Source of the DNA: Nostoc sp. NMS9
GTDB taxonomy: Bacteria; Cyanobacteriota; Cyanobacteriia; Cyanobacteriales; Nostocaceae
Assembly (NCBI RefSeq): GCF_017114995.1
Contig: NZ_JABXKL010000096.1
Span: 1 to 61,338, forward strand
Length of the DNA stretch: 61,338 nt
Direction: 5' to 3'
The position numbers and the translations under genes were made by a program. Below are positions 51,943 to 61,338 of the stretch, piece after piece (positions within the stretch are counted from its first letter, which is position 1; each line of letters starts with the position of its first letter). The notes beneath the pieces are model-generated. The model saw only the letters and a program-made list of their open reading frames with translations. It had not been told where the DNA came from and did not search any database.

Positions 51943-54843
51943 TCAAAATCTATAACCACCTTGAAGCTTTAGATCAAATCCATTCTCGCCTGTACCAATT
52001 TGAGTTTCTATAAACACACTGTTAACTGGAAAAGTATGTCTCATAATAACTCCATAGTTGAAGCCAGAAACTCGGCTGCTTAAGCCCAAATTATTAATAC
52101 TATAATTTTTTAGATAAACACCAGCAGAAATATTTTTACTGACTCTGTGTAAACCCTGAAATTCAAAGAAAAACTCTTTACCCATCTCTAAATTTGTCTT
52201 GAGATTCAAACCATGACTAGTACTAAATTCTCCATTGAAAAGACCTAAAAACTCCCCATTACTATTATTTTCAATAAAAGCAATACCAGGAGCTAAAGAA
52301 AACCCAAAATTTCTTTCTTGATGCTGATATAAATAACTTAAATAAGTAGAAAAAGGATTATTTTTATTAGAGGCACTATTCCAATCAACTCTCAAGTATG
52401 GTACGTGAGTGTTGATAGCTACAGGTCTTTTGGCTGAATTTAACCGGATATCAGTTTTAATATAGTTGAGAAGTATATTAGTATATAAACCTAATGTTGG
52501 TTCTTCCGTCCCTAAATTATTGTTAGAAACGCCTGGTGCTGAGTTAGCATCTATATTAAACCACGTTCCTAAATTAGCACTATAGTTAAAATTTCCAGAA
52601 GAACCTGCTGCTAGCAATTCAACTGTTGGCAAAGACAGATAACCGTTAAAGCTATTAAAACTAACACCTATTTTGTCAACTCTAGTAAGTTCCATATAAT
52701 CGAATGCTAAATCTGCTGCTCGTACTTGGAGCGGTACTAGCGTTGAATCTGCTGAATTAAATTTTTGTACAAATCTTTGCCCTTGGGGGTTTGTTAAAAT
52801 AACTTCTACAGCAGAGGCTTCGTTGATAGGATCGATAGAAGTATCATTTAAAGGGATTGGAATACCAATATAGGTTAAAGGCCCAAATTTTTCATTAGAG
52901 AGCCTGAGATCGGAAAAAAATGTATTGCCTTCATCTAAAATAGAAATATTTCTTTCAATAAACTGAACTGCTCGTTTGTAGTTTCCTGTTCTTATTTGTA
53001 AAATGTTAGAGTGATTAGGAGTGACTTGACTGGGAAATGTGTAAGTTCCAGATACCTGCTCTAACCCACTAGATGCATTGGCATAAGATAAAGTGCGATT
53101 CAGCCTGTTATTGATTTGTCTTCTTTGTTCAGATGTAGCAGTTGTACTTAAAGAAGTCAAGCCTTCTCCATTCTTAAATTTTTGTCTAGCTTCTTGTAGA
53201 CCTTGTTGAATATTATCAATTTTAATAGCTTCAAAAACTTCACCTAATAGCAAACCTAATGTAGAATTCACCGATTGGATAGCATCAATACTAGTATCGC
53301 TAAATTTAGCTGTTAGAGATAATCCTGGAGCAGAAAAAATATTAGAATAAGTAGCTTTAATTGCAACTGGATCGTATTGAATTAAGCTGCGATTATGAGG
53401 ATGGCTAACATACAGTCTGTGCCAGTCAGAACTTTCTTGAGCTTGAGATAGTGTCTCAAATACTGGTTCTCTTCTTCCTAAAGATAACCACATTAAAGAG
53501 TTCAAATAATGGTAGTCTTTCTCTGATTGAGAAAGAAAAGGATTGACTGCTACATTTAACAAATCATAGTTATCAAATTTGCCAAGTTGAGCAACCTTAA
53601 TACCTGGTAAGGAAGAGATAGGAGCATTAAAACCAAAACCCTCTCCCGTCAATATATTTCCCCAGGAGATACCAGTAGCTTCTAGGGCACTATTAGGAAT
53701 AATTTCGCCTATCTTAAGTTTGACATTTCCATCATCTAGTAAAGGCTGTATATTCGTCGTTGGAAAGCCTTGCAAAATTTTGGGAGCATTGGCAGCATCT
53801 AAAGCTTGAAATAAAGCTTGCCCACCATCAATACTCAAAGTAGAGCCACTACCAATAGCTGGAATAGGATTTCTTAGAACTGTGACATTAGGATTGCTTG
53901 AGTCAATTCCACTATTAATAGTAACTCTGCCAGCAGGTACCCCTTCAGTATTTACCAATTGTCCGGCTATTGAGGTTATGGAAAAATTATCAGTATCAAC
54001 AGTTCCAAATAAATTCTGAAAATCTGTAGGTATAGCGAATAGAGTTTGCAATCCCCAAAATGCCTGTTGTGAGGTTACATTTTGGGTAATATAAGTATTA
54101 GTTTGTCTTCCTTGAGAGAGGATACCGACTTGGGAGCCTTTAGTTTCAACTACTATTCTATTGCGATCGAGAACCCAGTAAAACTGGTCAGCCTTGGGAA
54201 ATTTGGCATAAGTAAACTTATCAATAATCTGATTGTCTCTAGAAAATCTTACTCTTATATCCGTATCTATATAATTTTCATTTTCATTTGGCTTAAATAA
54301 TTCTGTGGAAAAAGTAAGGTTATCTGTAGGGTTAACAATCCAAGGATACTTATTGGCACTAAATGTTAGGGCATCAAGAATTATTGTCTTTTGGATTGCT
54401 TGTGGTTTCTTTTTTGTTCGACGTAATTTTTCTATTAGTATTTGTTGCTGGGGTGTGTATGGTTTTGACGGATTTAAATTTGATGGTTGAATTGTATTTG
54501 GTTGAGGCTTTTCTTGATCTTCTCCAGGTAGCTTGGGAGGCTTGTCTTTGTATTCTTCAATTGGAATAACGTCAGCAATGGTGAATTTTCGTAACTGTTT
54601 TGGTTTCTTTAAGTTAGAGTTAGATTTTCTTAAAGTCTGTTTTAACAGTTCTTTGCTTTGAAAGTTATTTATTTTTTGCCCGGAATTGATTAATGACCTG
54701 TTATGATTAGCCATTAAAACAATATTGTTTGGACTGCTTATGCCGAGAGCGATCGCAGATAATTTAATAAATATAATTTTGTATAAAACTGTTGAAAACA
54801 AGAAACATATTCCAATAAATTTTACATTTTTATTGAATCTCAT
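51943..54843 (-). CDS. Large predicted outer-membrane beta-barrel protein, 966 aa
   Basis: From the ATG at 54843 it has an N-terminal hydrophobic segment (VKFIGICFLFSTVLYKIIFI), a Lys/Pro/Gln-rich linker, a large mixed domain (about residues 150-700) and a C-terminal region of alternating strands such as NFNYSANLGTWFNIDA, FSTYLSYLYQ and NISAGVYLKNYSI, ending LKLQGGYRF. A final aromatic residue with alternating strands is typical of outer-membrane barrels. I do not recognise the family. A TTG at 54882 would add 13 residues. It is convergent with the paralogous small secreted proteins, which may be its substrates or partners. Confidence 0.78.
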   Translation of the reverse strand: MRFNKNVKFIGICFLFSTVLYKIIFIKLSAIALGISSPNNIVLMANHNRSLINSGQKINNFQSKELLKQTLRKSNSNLKKPKQLRKFTIADVIPIEEYKDKPPKLPGEDQEKPQPNTIQPSNLNPSKPYTPQQQILIEKLRRTKKKPQAIQKTIILDALTFSANKYPWIVNPTDNLTFSTELFKPNENENYIDTDIRVRFSRDNQIIDKFTYAKFPKADQFYWVLDRNRIVVETKGSQVGILSQGRQTNTYITQNVTSQQAFWGLQTLFAIPTDFQNLFGTVDTDNFSITSIAGQLVNTEGVPAGRVTINSGIDSSNPNVTVLRNPIPAIGSGSTLSIDGGQALFQALDAANAPKILQGFPTTNIQPLLDDGNVKLKIGEIIPNSALEATGISWGNILTGEGFGFNAPISSLPGIKVAQLGKFDNYDLLNVAVNPFLSQSEKDYHYLNSLMWLSLGRREPVFETLSQAQESSDWHRLYVSHPHNRSLIQYDPVAIKATYSNIFSAPGLSLTAKFSDTSIDAIQSVNSTLGLLLGEVFEAIKIDNIQQGLQEARQKFKNGEGLTSLSTTATSEQRRQINNRLNRTLSYANASSGLEQVSGTYTFPSQVTPNHSNILQIRTGNYKRAVQFIERNISILDEGNTFFSDLRLSNEKFGPLTYIGIPIPLNDTSIDPINEASAVEVILTNPQGQRFVQKFNSADSTLVPLQVRAADLAFDYMELTRVDKIGVSFNSFNGYLSLPTVELLAAGSSGNFNYSANLGTWFNIDANSAPGVSNNNLGTEEPTLGLYTNILLNYIKTDIRLNSAKRPVAINTHVPYLRVDWNSASNKNNPFSTYLSYLYQHQERNFGFSLAPGIAFIENNSNGEFLGLFNGEFSTSHGLNLKTNLEMGKEFFFEFQGLHRVSKNISAGVYLKNYSINNLGLSSRVSGFNYGVIMRHTFPVNSVFIETQIGTGENGFDLKLQGGYRF

Positions 54844-55865
54844 TAGGGAGATATTGATGATTTTTCGATTTGAATTTTTCAATGTTTTCAGAATAAAAGT
54901 TTTGGCGATTCCAACTATTGAGCATTGGCTAATGTCGAAAATTAACCATTATTTAATAATTAGTCTTTGAATTTATTATTGATTTATTTGATTCGATGGA
55001 TTCAACAGTGTTTCAGTAAATATAGATAATCAAAAAAGTTTGATTTCTTATCCTGTCTGCAAATAAAATAGGATTAAGCAGATTTACTGCAACAAGAGTG
55101 TAATTCTTGAGCAAAAATTCAACCTCAGCAAAATCACCACAACTCAAAAATTGGGCTATTATTTGTCCGTATAAATACGTAATTAAACCTATTCAATTAA
55201 AAAAATGGAGTAAAAATATACTTCAGACTACTCGCTGCCGTCTGGTAATTTGATACACTTACGCTACTACCGTATTACTACTGCTGTTACCAATATAATT
55301 TTTTATACATATATAGTACACTGATCGAGCGAATTGAGGATACTCTGAACCATGTAGTGGAAATAGTAGAGCGATCGCATCGACCTAGAATGGTTTAGTC
55401 CAACTGGTAAATTACTCTGGTCAACTCACTAAATCTCTTATATCTAATAACTAAATCTAATCATGCACAGTAAATAATATCAGTCCTAAACTTGTCTACA
55501 CTAGGATAAGTGCAATGTCTACGACGGGCTACGCCTACGCAATAAATTTGTGGCGTAGACAGGCAGTGGCTGATAAGAGCTTGTTTAAAAAGTTGTAAAG
55601 TATATTCAAAACTCCTCTTCAAACCTCTCCCTAAAACGACCATTATCTTGTAGGGAAAAAGGCTGGGAGAGTTAGGTTTCTAAGGCTTAGTGTTACGAAA
55701 AATACTTTTCAAACATCCTTTAAGAATCGCTTTTAACAGACTTTCTCAAACAGCTAAAGGTGAGCAAAAGATTAAGAATTATTAAAAAAGGTTAAGCTAT
55801 TATTCAGAGAATTATGCTGCTGACTGGATATCACATTTAGATTTATTAAAATAAGTTAAAAATTA
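54844..55865. other. 1-kb spacer with a dispersed repeat
   Basis: No supported gene. At 55514-55540 TGTCTACGACGGGCTACGCC and CTACGC match the repeat at 35811 that disrupted the zinc-ribbon gene. The rest is AT-rich. Confidence 0.5.
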
Positions 55866-58427
55866 ATGGAGTTTAGACATATTGATACAGAAGTAACAAG
55901 GTTAGAAGCTCTCCGCCAGTATCAAATTCTTGACACAGAACCCGAAGAAGCCTATGACAATCTTGCTCAGTTAGCGACCTTTATTTGTGGCACTCCCATA
56001 TCCTTGATAAATTTTATTGATGAAAACCGTCAATGGTTTAAGGCAAAAATAGGTCTAGATGTATCAGAAATGCCCCGGAGTGTTGGATTATCTTATCTTT
56101 GCCAAGAGCAGCGTCATGTTGTAGTGATTTCTGATACCCTAGCTGATGAAAAGTTGGCAAGTAATCCGCTAGTAATTGGCTATCCATATATACGGTTTTA
56201 TGCAGGTGTACCCTTAATTACTCCGAAGGGAGATATGTTGGGAACTCTGTGTGCAATTGACCAAGTTCCACGACAACTAAGCCAAAAACAAGTGGAGGCG
56301 TTTGTGGGTTTGAGTCGTCTGGTAATCGACCAACTCGAACTCAGGCGTCATGTAAGAGAGGTATCTAAAGTTACTGAGAAACTAGTGGCACACGAGCAAG
56401 CAGCCCGCGCCCAATCTGAAGCCGCCAAAACCCGCATCACTAATCTTGTCGAAAGTATCACTGATGGTTTTTTTGCCCTGGATCAAAAGTGGCAATTTAC
56501 CTATATTAATGGTCAAGCAGAACGGCTGTTGCAAAAAACTCACAATCAGCTTTTGGGTAAAAACATCTGGGAGGTGTTTCCAGAAATTATCGGCACAACA
56601 TTTGATTGTGAATATCGCAGGGCAATCTTAGAACAGGTTAGTGTCGAATTTGAGGAGTTCTATTTGCCACAGCAGCAGTGGCTTAAAGTCCATGCCTATC
56701 CGGCAAAAGACGGCTTGTCTGTTTATTTCCAAAACGTTACTGAACGACGGAAAACAGCAGAAGCACTACGAGAAAGTGAAGAACGTTGGCAATTAGCATT
56801 ACATGGTAATAATGATGGTATTTGGGATTGGAACCTCAAGACTAATGAAGTGTTCTTCTCAACTCGATGGAAGGAAATGCTCGGCTATAAAGACCACGAA
56901 GTTTCCAACCGTTGGGATGAATGGACAAAACGAATCCATCCCGATGAGCAAGATTGGGTACTTCAGGCTTTCCAAGACCACTTTGCCAAGAAAACACCGT
57001 TTTACGTCTGTGAATATCGGGTCCAGTGCCAAGACGGCAGCTATAAATGGATTCTAGATCGAGGACAGGCACTTTGGGACGCATTAGGTGATATAGTGCG
57101 GATGGTTGGTTCTTATACTGATATCACAGATCGCAAGCGGGCAGATGAAGAATTAAAGCGGCAAAATCTGCGATCGCAACTATTTGCCGAAATTACCCTG
57201 AAAATTCGAGAATCTTTACAAATAGATGAAATTCTTCAAACCACTGTCACAGAGGTACAAAAATTACTGCAAGCTGACCGAGTGTTAATTTTTCGACTGG
57301 AACCTGACGGTTCGGGAACAGTGGTACAAGAGGCAGTGCTGCCTGGTTGGCCGGTAATTCTAGGAAAAAATCTTTTGGACTCCTGCTTTAAAGAAGAATA
57401 TATAGAAAGATATCGCCAGGGAAGAGTAAGTGCCCTTGAAGACATTGAAGCTGCTCATATTCAACCATGCCATCGAGAATTTCTTCAGCAGTTTGCTGTC
57501 AGGGCTAATCTGGTAGTGCCGATTCTTGTCAGGGACAATATTTGGGGCTTATTACTAGCTCATCAGTGTGGCGCACCTCGACAGTGGAATCAGTTTGAGA
57601 TGGATTTGTTACAGCAATTAGCGAACCAAATTGGGATTGCTTTATCTCAGGCACAACTATTAGAAAAAGAAACCCAGCAAAGTCAAGAACTTACTCGTTC
57701 TAATGCGGAATTAGAACAGTTTGCCTACGTAGCTTCCCATGATTTACAAGAGCCATTGCGGATGGTAACTAGTTATTTACAACTGCTGGAGCGGAGATAC
57801 AAAAACAAACTGGATGCCAATGCAGATCAGTTTATTGCCTACGCAGTAAATGGGGCCAGCCGGATGCAGACCCTAATCAACGATTTATTAAACTATTCCC
57901 GCCTCAGCACCCGTGGACAGCCTTTTGTGCCAGTTGATTGTAGCTTTGTCTTAGAACAGGTGCTTGCTAATCTTCAAGTTGCGATCGCAGATAGTAGAGC
58001 AGTTGTCACTTATGATACTCTACCTCAAGTGATAGCTGATGCCACCCAATTGATACAAGTATTTCAAAACCTGATCGCCAACGCGATCAAATTTTGCCGT
58101 CATCAGCAGCCACGAATTCACATCGGAGTAGAGAAGAGAGATGCAAATCCAGATGGGGAAGATTTGAATTCTATCCCGTCGGCAGATGAATGGCTGTTCT
58201 GGGTGCGTGATAATGCAATTGGTTTTGAATCCCAATATGCTGAACGTATATTTATAATTTTTCAGCGCTTGCAGGCTAGAGACAAGTATCCCGGTACTGG
58301 AATTGGTCTGGCAATTTGTAAAAAAATTGTAGAACGCCACGGCGGTCGTATTTGGGTTGAGTCGAAACCGGGTCAAGGCTCGACTTTCTACTTCACAATT
58401 CCAGATAGAACTCTTAAGCAATCGTGA
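55866..58427 (+). CDS. Histidine kinase with GAF, PAS, PAS and cyanobacteriochrome-type GAF
   Basis: This 853-aa protein is soluble. The domain order is GAF1 (about 25-170), PAS1 (about 190-300), PAS2/PAC (305-430), GAF2 (440-600), HisKA with H625 in VASHDLQEPLR, and HATPase (about 720-845, NLIANAIKFC, GTGIGLAIC). GAF2 has the cyanobacteriochrome marks: C535-H536 in QPCHREFL followed by RANLVVPILV, and a DXCF motif (DSCF, C507). This predicts bilin binding and a blue or violet/green photocycle. It is the first gene of an overlapping three-gene operon. HATPase D-x-G is replaced by DNAIGF, which may reduce activity. Confidence 0.9.
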   Translation: MEFRHIDTEVTRLEALRQYQILDTEPEEAYDNLAQLATFICGTPISLINFIDENRQWFKAKIGLDVSEMPRSVGLSYLCQEQRHVVVISDTLADEKLASNPLVIGYPYIRFYAGVPLITPKGDMLGTLCAIDQVPRQLSQKQVEAFVGLSRLVIDQLELRRHVREVSKVTEKLVAHEQAARAQSEAAKTRITNLVESITDGFFALDQKWQFTYINGQAERLLQKTHNQLLGKNIWEVFPEIIGTTFDCEYRRAILEQVSVEFEEFYLPQQQWLKVHAYPAKDGLSVYFQNVTERRKTAEALRESEERWQLALHGNNDGIWDWNLKTNEVFFSTRWKEMLGYKDHEVSNRWDEWTKRIHPDEQDWVLQAFQDHFAKKTPFYVCEYRVQCQDGSYKWILDRGQALWDALGDIVRMVGSYTDITDRKRADEELKRQNLRSQLFAEITLKIRESLQIDEILQTTVTEVQKLLQADRVLIFRLEPDGSGTVVQEAVLPGWPVILGKNLLDSCFKEEYIERYRQGRVSALEDIEAAHIQPCHREFLQQFAVRANLVVPILVRDNIWGLLLAHQCGAPRQWNQFEMDLLQQLANQIGIALSQAQLLEKETQQSQELTRSNAELEQFAYVASHDLQEPLRMVTSYLQLLERRYKNKLDANADQFIAYAVNGASRMQTLINDLLNYSRLSTRGQPFVPVDCSFVLEQVLANLQVAIADSRAVVTYDTLPQVIADATQLIQVFQNLIANAIKFCRHQQPRIHIGVEKRDANPDGEDLNSIPSADEWLFWVRDNAIGFESQYAERIFIIFQRLQARDKYPGTGIGLAICKKIVERHGGRIWVESKPGQGSTFYFTIPDRTLKQS

Positions 58428-58870
58428 ACACCATAACAGCGATTATGCCTATTCAGGTTTTGTTAGTAGAAGATAATCCTGGCGATGCCCAACTAACACG
58501 TATCGCCCTAGAAGATAGTAAAATTTCGATTCACTTAAACGTGGTCGAAGATGGTGTAGAGGCAATGGCATTCTTGCGAAAACAGGGAAAATATGCTAGA
58601 TTACCTCATCCAGATATTGTACTACTCGATTTTAACCTTCCGAAAAAAGATGGACGAGAAGTATTAGCAGAAATAAAAGGAGATGAAAACCTCAAACGAA
58701 TTCCTGTAGTAGTTTTGACGACTTCCCAGGCTGAAGAAGATATCCTCAAAGCCTATAACCTTTTTGCCAACTGTTATATAACTAAGCCAGTAGATTTCGA
58801 TCAATTCGTTAAAATTGTCCAATCAATAGAAAATTTTTGGTTTGCGATCGTAAAACTGCCACCGGAGTAA
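58424..58870 (+). CDS. Rcp1-like response regulator
   Basis: This 148-aa single receiver domain matches cyanobacterial phytochrome-type regulators: PIQVLLVEDNPGDAQLTRIA, phospho-Asp in DIVLLDFNLPKKDG, Thr in VVVLTTSQAE and Lys in YITKPVDF. The GTG start overlaps the kinase stop by four bases (GTGA); an ATG at 58445 is an alternative. It is the likely phosphate acceptor of the upstream kinase. Confidence 0.93.
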   Translation: MNTITAIMPIQVLLVEDNPGDAQLTRIALEDSKISIHLNVVEDGVEAMAFLRKQGKYARLPHPDIVLLDFNLPKKDGREVLAEIKGDENLKRIPVVVLTTSQAEEDILKAYNLFANCYITKPVDFDQFVKIVQSIENFWFAIVKLPPE

Positions 58871-58875
58871 TGGAA

Positions 58876-61158
58876 ATGGCAGGTGAAAATACTATTAAAG
58901 TCTTGTTAATAGAAGACAACCCTGGTGATGTCTTATTGTTACAAGAGTTATTTAAAGAAGTTACCACAGTTGTAGTTGAGTTGATGCCCGTTGAACGGCT
59001 TTATGAAGCAGTCAACTACCTAACAAACGAAATTTTTGATGTTATTTTATTAGACCTCTCGCTGCCAGATAGCCAGGGATTAGAAACCTTTGTCATCGCT
59101 CACAATCAGGCAAAAGCAACTCCAATCATTGTGCTGACGGGTATAAATGATGAAACCCTGGCAACTAGCGCAATGCAACAAGGAGCGCAGGATTATTTAG
59201 TGAAGGGGCAAGTAACTGGTGACTTGCTGGTGCGTTCTATGCGTTATGCCATCGAACGTCAACGGGCAGACAACGCACTGCGGCAGAGTGAGGAGCGATT
59301 TCGGGTTGCTCTGAAAAACTCTCCAATCTTTGTCTACAACCAGGATAAAGATTTACGGTACACCTGGGTTTACAATCCCCCATCTGGATTGACAGTTGAG
59401 GAAATATTGGGCAAACAAGATTTAAATATCATCCCAGTTGAAGATGCTCAACATCTGATCGCAATTAAACGTGGAGTGCTGACTACAGGCATAGGAACGC
59501 GAGAGGAAGTATCAATTACTATCAAAGAGACAACGCGATATTACGATTTAACTGTCGAGCCACTACGGAATGAAACCCAAGAAGTTGTCGGGGTGACATG
59601 CGCTAGTATAGATATTAGCGATCGCCAAGCTGCGCTACGCGATCGCAAATTGGCAGAAGAAAAAATTCGTGAACAAGCAGCATTACTAGATGTCACCACA
59701 GATGCCATTTGCGTCCGAGATTTAAACAATCAAATTATTTTCTGGAACAAAGGCGCAGAAACACTTTATGGCTGGCAAGCTACAGAGGCTTGGGGCAAAA
59801 ATGCCAGCGAGCTTTTATATGACGAACCTTCACCGGAAATTGAAGCGGCTCTATTGCAAGCTATTAGTAAAGGTAAATGGCAGGGCGAGTTAACAAAACT
59901 TACTAAAATGAACAAAGAAATCCTTGTGGCTAGTCGCTGGAGTCTGGTTTGCGATGAACAAGGAAAACCCAAATCAATTCTCACCGTTGACACAGATATT
60001 ACCGAGAAAAAGCATCTAGAAGCCCAATTATTTCGCGCTCAACGACTGGAAAGTATTGGCACTTTAGCTAGTGGTATTGCTCACGACCTCAACAACATCC
60101 TGACACCGATTTTGGCAGGAGCGCAACTGCTACCGCTGAAATTTCCCGATGCAGATGAGCGGACTCGCCATCTACTAGAAATTTTAGAAATTAACGCTAG
60201 ACGCGGTGCTGATTTAGTCAAACAGGTGCTGTCCTTTGCGCGGGGTGTAGAAGGGAAGCACATCAGTTTGCAACTCAGACATATAATTGTGGAAATTGCC
60301 AAGATACTTAAAGAGACATTTCCCAAATCGATAGAAATCAGCACCGATGTACCGCAGAATTTGTGGATGGTTTCTGGAGATAGTACTCAACTGCATCAAG
60401 TGCTGATGAACCTCTGCGTTAACGCCCGTGATGCTATGTCCAATAGCGGTACTTTGAGTATCTCTGCCGAAAATATATTGATTGACGCAAATTATGCCCG
60501 CATGAACCTAGAAGCCAAAGAGGGGCCTTACATAGTGATTACTGTCTCCGATACTGGAGTTGGGATTCCTAAACAAATGCTAGATAGAATTTTCGAGCCA
60601 TTCTTTACTACAAAAGATGTTGGACAAGGCACTGGTTTAGGACTTTCCACAGTATTGGGGATCGTTAAAAGTCACGGAGGTTTTGTGAACGTGTATAGTG
60701 AACCGGAAAGTGGCACTAGCTTTAAGGTTTACTTGCCAGCAGTGGGAGGAATAGAAACACTCAGCCCCGAAAATTTGCCACCACAGACAGGACATGGGGA
60801 ATTAATTTTGGTTGTGGATGATGAAGCCGCCATTCAAGAGATTACGATAACATCATTAGAAGCTCACAACTACAAAATCTTAGTTGCCAGTGATGGCATT
60901 GAGGCGATCGCACTATATGCTCAAAATAGAGACAAAATTAGTGCCGTCCTCATGGATATTATGCTGCCCTCACTGGATGGTTTAACTGCCATGCGTACCT
61001 TGCAAAAAATCAACCCCCAAGTCAAAATTATCGCCAGCAGTGGACTTATGTCTGACAATAAGCTCAGTGCAGTAGCAGCTATTGGTGTCAATACATTTTT
61101 GTCAAAGCCCTATACTGTCAACGAATTATTGCTTTCTTTACAGAAAGTACTATCGTGA
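58876..61158 (+). CDS. Hybrid histidine kinase REC-PAS-PAS-HK-REC
   Basis: This 760-aa soluble protein starts with a receiver (VLLIEDNPGDVLLLQELF, Asp in DVILLDLSLPDSQG), then two PAS domains (about 140-260 and 268-390), HisKA with H403 in LASGIAHDLNNIL, an HATPase domain (LMNLCVNARDAM, SDTGVGIPKQM, GTGLGLSTV), and a C-terminal receiver (LVVDDEAAIQEI, VLMDIMLPSLDG). The start at 58876 has GGAG 8 bases upstream and fits better than the ATG at 58870 that overlaps the previous stop. It is the last gene of the light-signalling operon and could continue a phosphorelay. Confidence 0.93.
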   Translation: MAGENTIKVLLIEDNPGDVLLLQELFKEVTTVVVELMPVERLYEAVNYLTNEIFDVILLDLSLPDSQGLETFVIAHNQAKATPIIVLTGINDETLATSAMQQGAQDYLVKGQVTGDLLVRSMRYAIERQRADNALRQSEERFRVALKNSPIFVYNQDKDLRYTWVYNPPSGLTVEEILGKQDLNIIPVEDAQHLIAIKRGVLTTGIGTREEVSITIKETTRYYDLTVEPLRNETQEVVGVTCASIDISDRQAALRDRKLAEEKIREQAALLDVTTDAICVRDLNNQIIFWNKGAETLYGWQATEAWGKNASELLYDEPSPEIEAALLQAISKGKWQGELTKLTKMNKEILVASRWSLVCDEQGKPKSILTVDTDITEKKHLEAQLFRAQRLESIGTLASGIAHDLNNILTPILAGAQLLPLKFPDADERTRHLLEILEINARRGADLVKQVLSFARGVEGKHISLQLRHIIVEIAKILKETFPKSIEISTDVPQNLWMVSGDSTQLHQVLMNLCVNARDAMSNSGTLSISAENILIDANYARMNLEAKEGPYIVITVSDTGVGIPKQMLDRIFEPFFTTKDVGQGTGLGLSTVLGIVKSHGGFVNVYSEPESGTSFKVYLPAVGGIETLSPENLPPQTGHGELILVVDDEAAIQEITITSLEAHNYKILVASDGIEAIALYAQNRDKISAVLMDIMLPSLDGLTAMRTLQKINPQVKIIASSGLMSDNKLSAVAAIGVNTFLSKPYTVNELLLSLQKVLS

Positions 61159-61338
61159 GTCAATTCAGAAGGCAGGGGGAAATGACCCAGAACTAAAGTT
61201 TTTATTAATACTTCTTTCCTGCTGCCCTCTGCCTTTATTTGTAATTACATAAGTATCTTGATAGCTATGAGTACAAAAGGTTGGGGACTTGCAAGAAAAT
61301 AAGATCCCAATCAAACTGGAGTAATCGTGATATCCCAT
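61159..61338. other. Spacer after the kinase operon
   Basis: No gene. AAGGCAG at 61190 and CTGCCTT at 61229 can form a long-loop hairpin, a weak candidate terminator. Confidence 0.35.

Noticed and set aside
55461..55643. Minus-strand frame containing GVARRRHC
   Set aside because: Generated by the dispersed repeat at 55514; no other protein-like sequence.

Overview
The window is chromosomal DNA of a cyanobacterium, most likely a filamentous heterocyst-former of the Nostoc/Anabaena group. The signs are very frequent HIP1 octamers (GCGATCGC), the short 7-bp-type intergenic repeats typical of Nostocales, and lineage markers such as SasA, CRR7, XisI, Ser/Thr kinases with WD40 propellers, an N-terminally extended IF2 and a cyanobacteriochrome-type GAF domain. 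Calls rest on reading translations and on remembered family features; no database search was possible.

Region by region. 0-8 kb is an accessory zone: a small gene behind a hairpin leader, a BrnT/BrnA toxin-antitoxin pair, a WD40 Ser/Thr kinase, an HNH protein with its small partner, decayed genes, a DUF433 antitoxin whose DUF5615 toxin partner carries an in-frame stop, a 21-bp tandem array, a remnant of another WD40 gene, and a Uma2 nuclease. 8-13 kb is signalling: a Ser/Thr kinase, a c-heme-type DUF3365/HAMP sensor and a second WD40 kinase. 12.8-16.3 kb holds a Clp-fold membrane protease, a peptidoglycan-binding secreted protein and a conserved membrane protein. 16.5-22.6 kb is the translation operon rimP-nusA-ylxR-infB behind a terminator-like leader. 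22.7-26.9 kb carries small cyanobacterial proteins, an SLH surface protein, DUF3493 and tRNA-Thr(CGU).

27-36 kb is a genomic island. Directly downstream of tRNA-Thr is a sequence that closely resembles the left end of a type V-K CRISPR-associated (Tn7-like) transposon, at the distance expected if the tRNA T-arm was the guide target. No tnsB, tnsC, tniQ or cas12k is present, so it is an orphan end. The island then holds a STAS-like/PIN pair, a small RHH protein, three hairpin-led small genes, a XisI fragment, a second 21-bp periodic array, a VapBC-like pair and a two-gene cytosine methyltransferase/Z1-helicase system.

36-50 kb is mostly core: M42 aminopeptidase, a PEP-CTERM SGNH hydrolase, an SLH lipoprotein, the clock-output kinase SasA, a diguanylate cyclase, CRR7, DUF2854, a receiver-only regulator and polyphosphate kinase. 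50-55 kb pairs two small paralogous secreted proteins with a 966-residue predicted outer-membrane beta-barrel protein, and includes a MITE-like element. 55.8-61.2 kb is a tightly overlapping light-signalling operon: a histidine kinase with a DXCF-type cyanobacteriochrome GAF, an Rcp1-like response regulator and a hybrid histidine kinase.
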